DNA of 64,000 bases, from assembly GCF_000003815.2 (NCBI RefSeq), contig NC_049987.1:21710187-21774186 (forward strand), in the 5' to 3' direction. The notes below the pieces were generated by a model that did no database searches, was not told the DNA's origin, and saw nothing but the letters and a program-made list of their open reading frames with translations. Positions within the stretch are counted from its first letter, which is position 1. The number at the start of each line of letters is the position of its first letter. Below are positions 63,993 through 64,000 of the stretch, in pieces. Source of the stretch: Branchiostoma floridae (Eukaryota > Chordata > Leptocardii > Amphioxiformes > Branchiostomatidae). Made by a program: the position numbers and the translations under genes.

Positions 63993-64000
63993 AGTTTAAA

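Overview
The window looks like genomic DNA of an invertebrate chordate, most likely an amphioxus (Branchiostoma). The genes are intron-rich animal genes with GT-AG introns. The proteins resemble vertebrate orthologues. There is a CR1-like LINE, many foldback MITEs and tRNA-derived SINEs, and abundant minisatellites, some overlapping exon-intron borders, a feature I recall from amphioxus genes. Species is an inference; no database was searched. Three runs of N (324-1185, 12699-12798, 62074-62173) are assembly gaps.

Layout: (1) 1.7-9.8 kb, minus: PNISR, an arginine/serine-rich splicing-associated protein, ten or eleven coding exons. (2) 11.4-14.9 kb, plus: COQ3, mitochondrial ubiquinone O-methyltransferase, six exons, head-to-head with PNISR across a 1.6 kb shared promoter interval. 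(3) 17.2-18.8 kb, minus: TMEM192, lysosomal membrane protein, three exons. (4) 18.9-25.3 kb, plus: an apparently intact CR1-like non-LTR retrotransposon, with ORF1 (PHD finger plus SGNH esterase) and ORF2 (endonuclease plus reverse transcriptase), between TMEM192 and NUP43. (5) 25.5-32.7 kb, plus: NUP43, a WD40 nucleoporin, eight exons. (6) 36.7-48.3 kb, plus: a secreted C-type-lectin/sushi protein whose lectin fold lacks its central exon. (7) 53.2-59.3 kb, plus: a type-B carboxylesterase of the cholinesterase fold with a full Ser-Glu-His triad. (8) 61.3 kb to beyond the right-hand part of the window, minus: the 3' half of a MATCAP/KIAA0895-type tubulin tyrosine carboxypeptidase.

Reading frames and splice phases of the first seven genes close exactly: about 834, 309, 275, 376, 247 and 585 aa for PNISR, COQ3, TMEM192, NUP43, lectin and esterase. 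The genes are unrelated housekeeping or secreted functions, not an operon or pathway. The notable links are positional: the PNISR-COQ3 adjacency also occurs in human as I recall, and TMEM192 and NUP43 were probably a divergent pair split by the LINE.

The most striking pattern is that at least eight exon edges in five genes have been locally multiplied. The copied units carry the splice site and the first or last few codons. Examples are PNISR exon 2, TMEM192 exon 2, NUP43 exons 6, 7 and 8, lectin exon 2, and the esterase signal-peptide and terminal exons. A second pattern is a dense load of short inverted-repeat elements, including a TAGCCT...AGGCTA foldback family with 9-bp direct flanks and a TTAGGCCTACGTCAC-ended MITE family with five copies.
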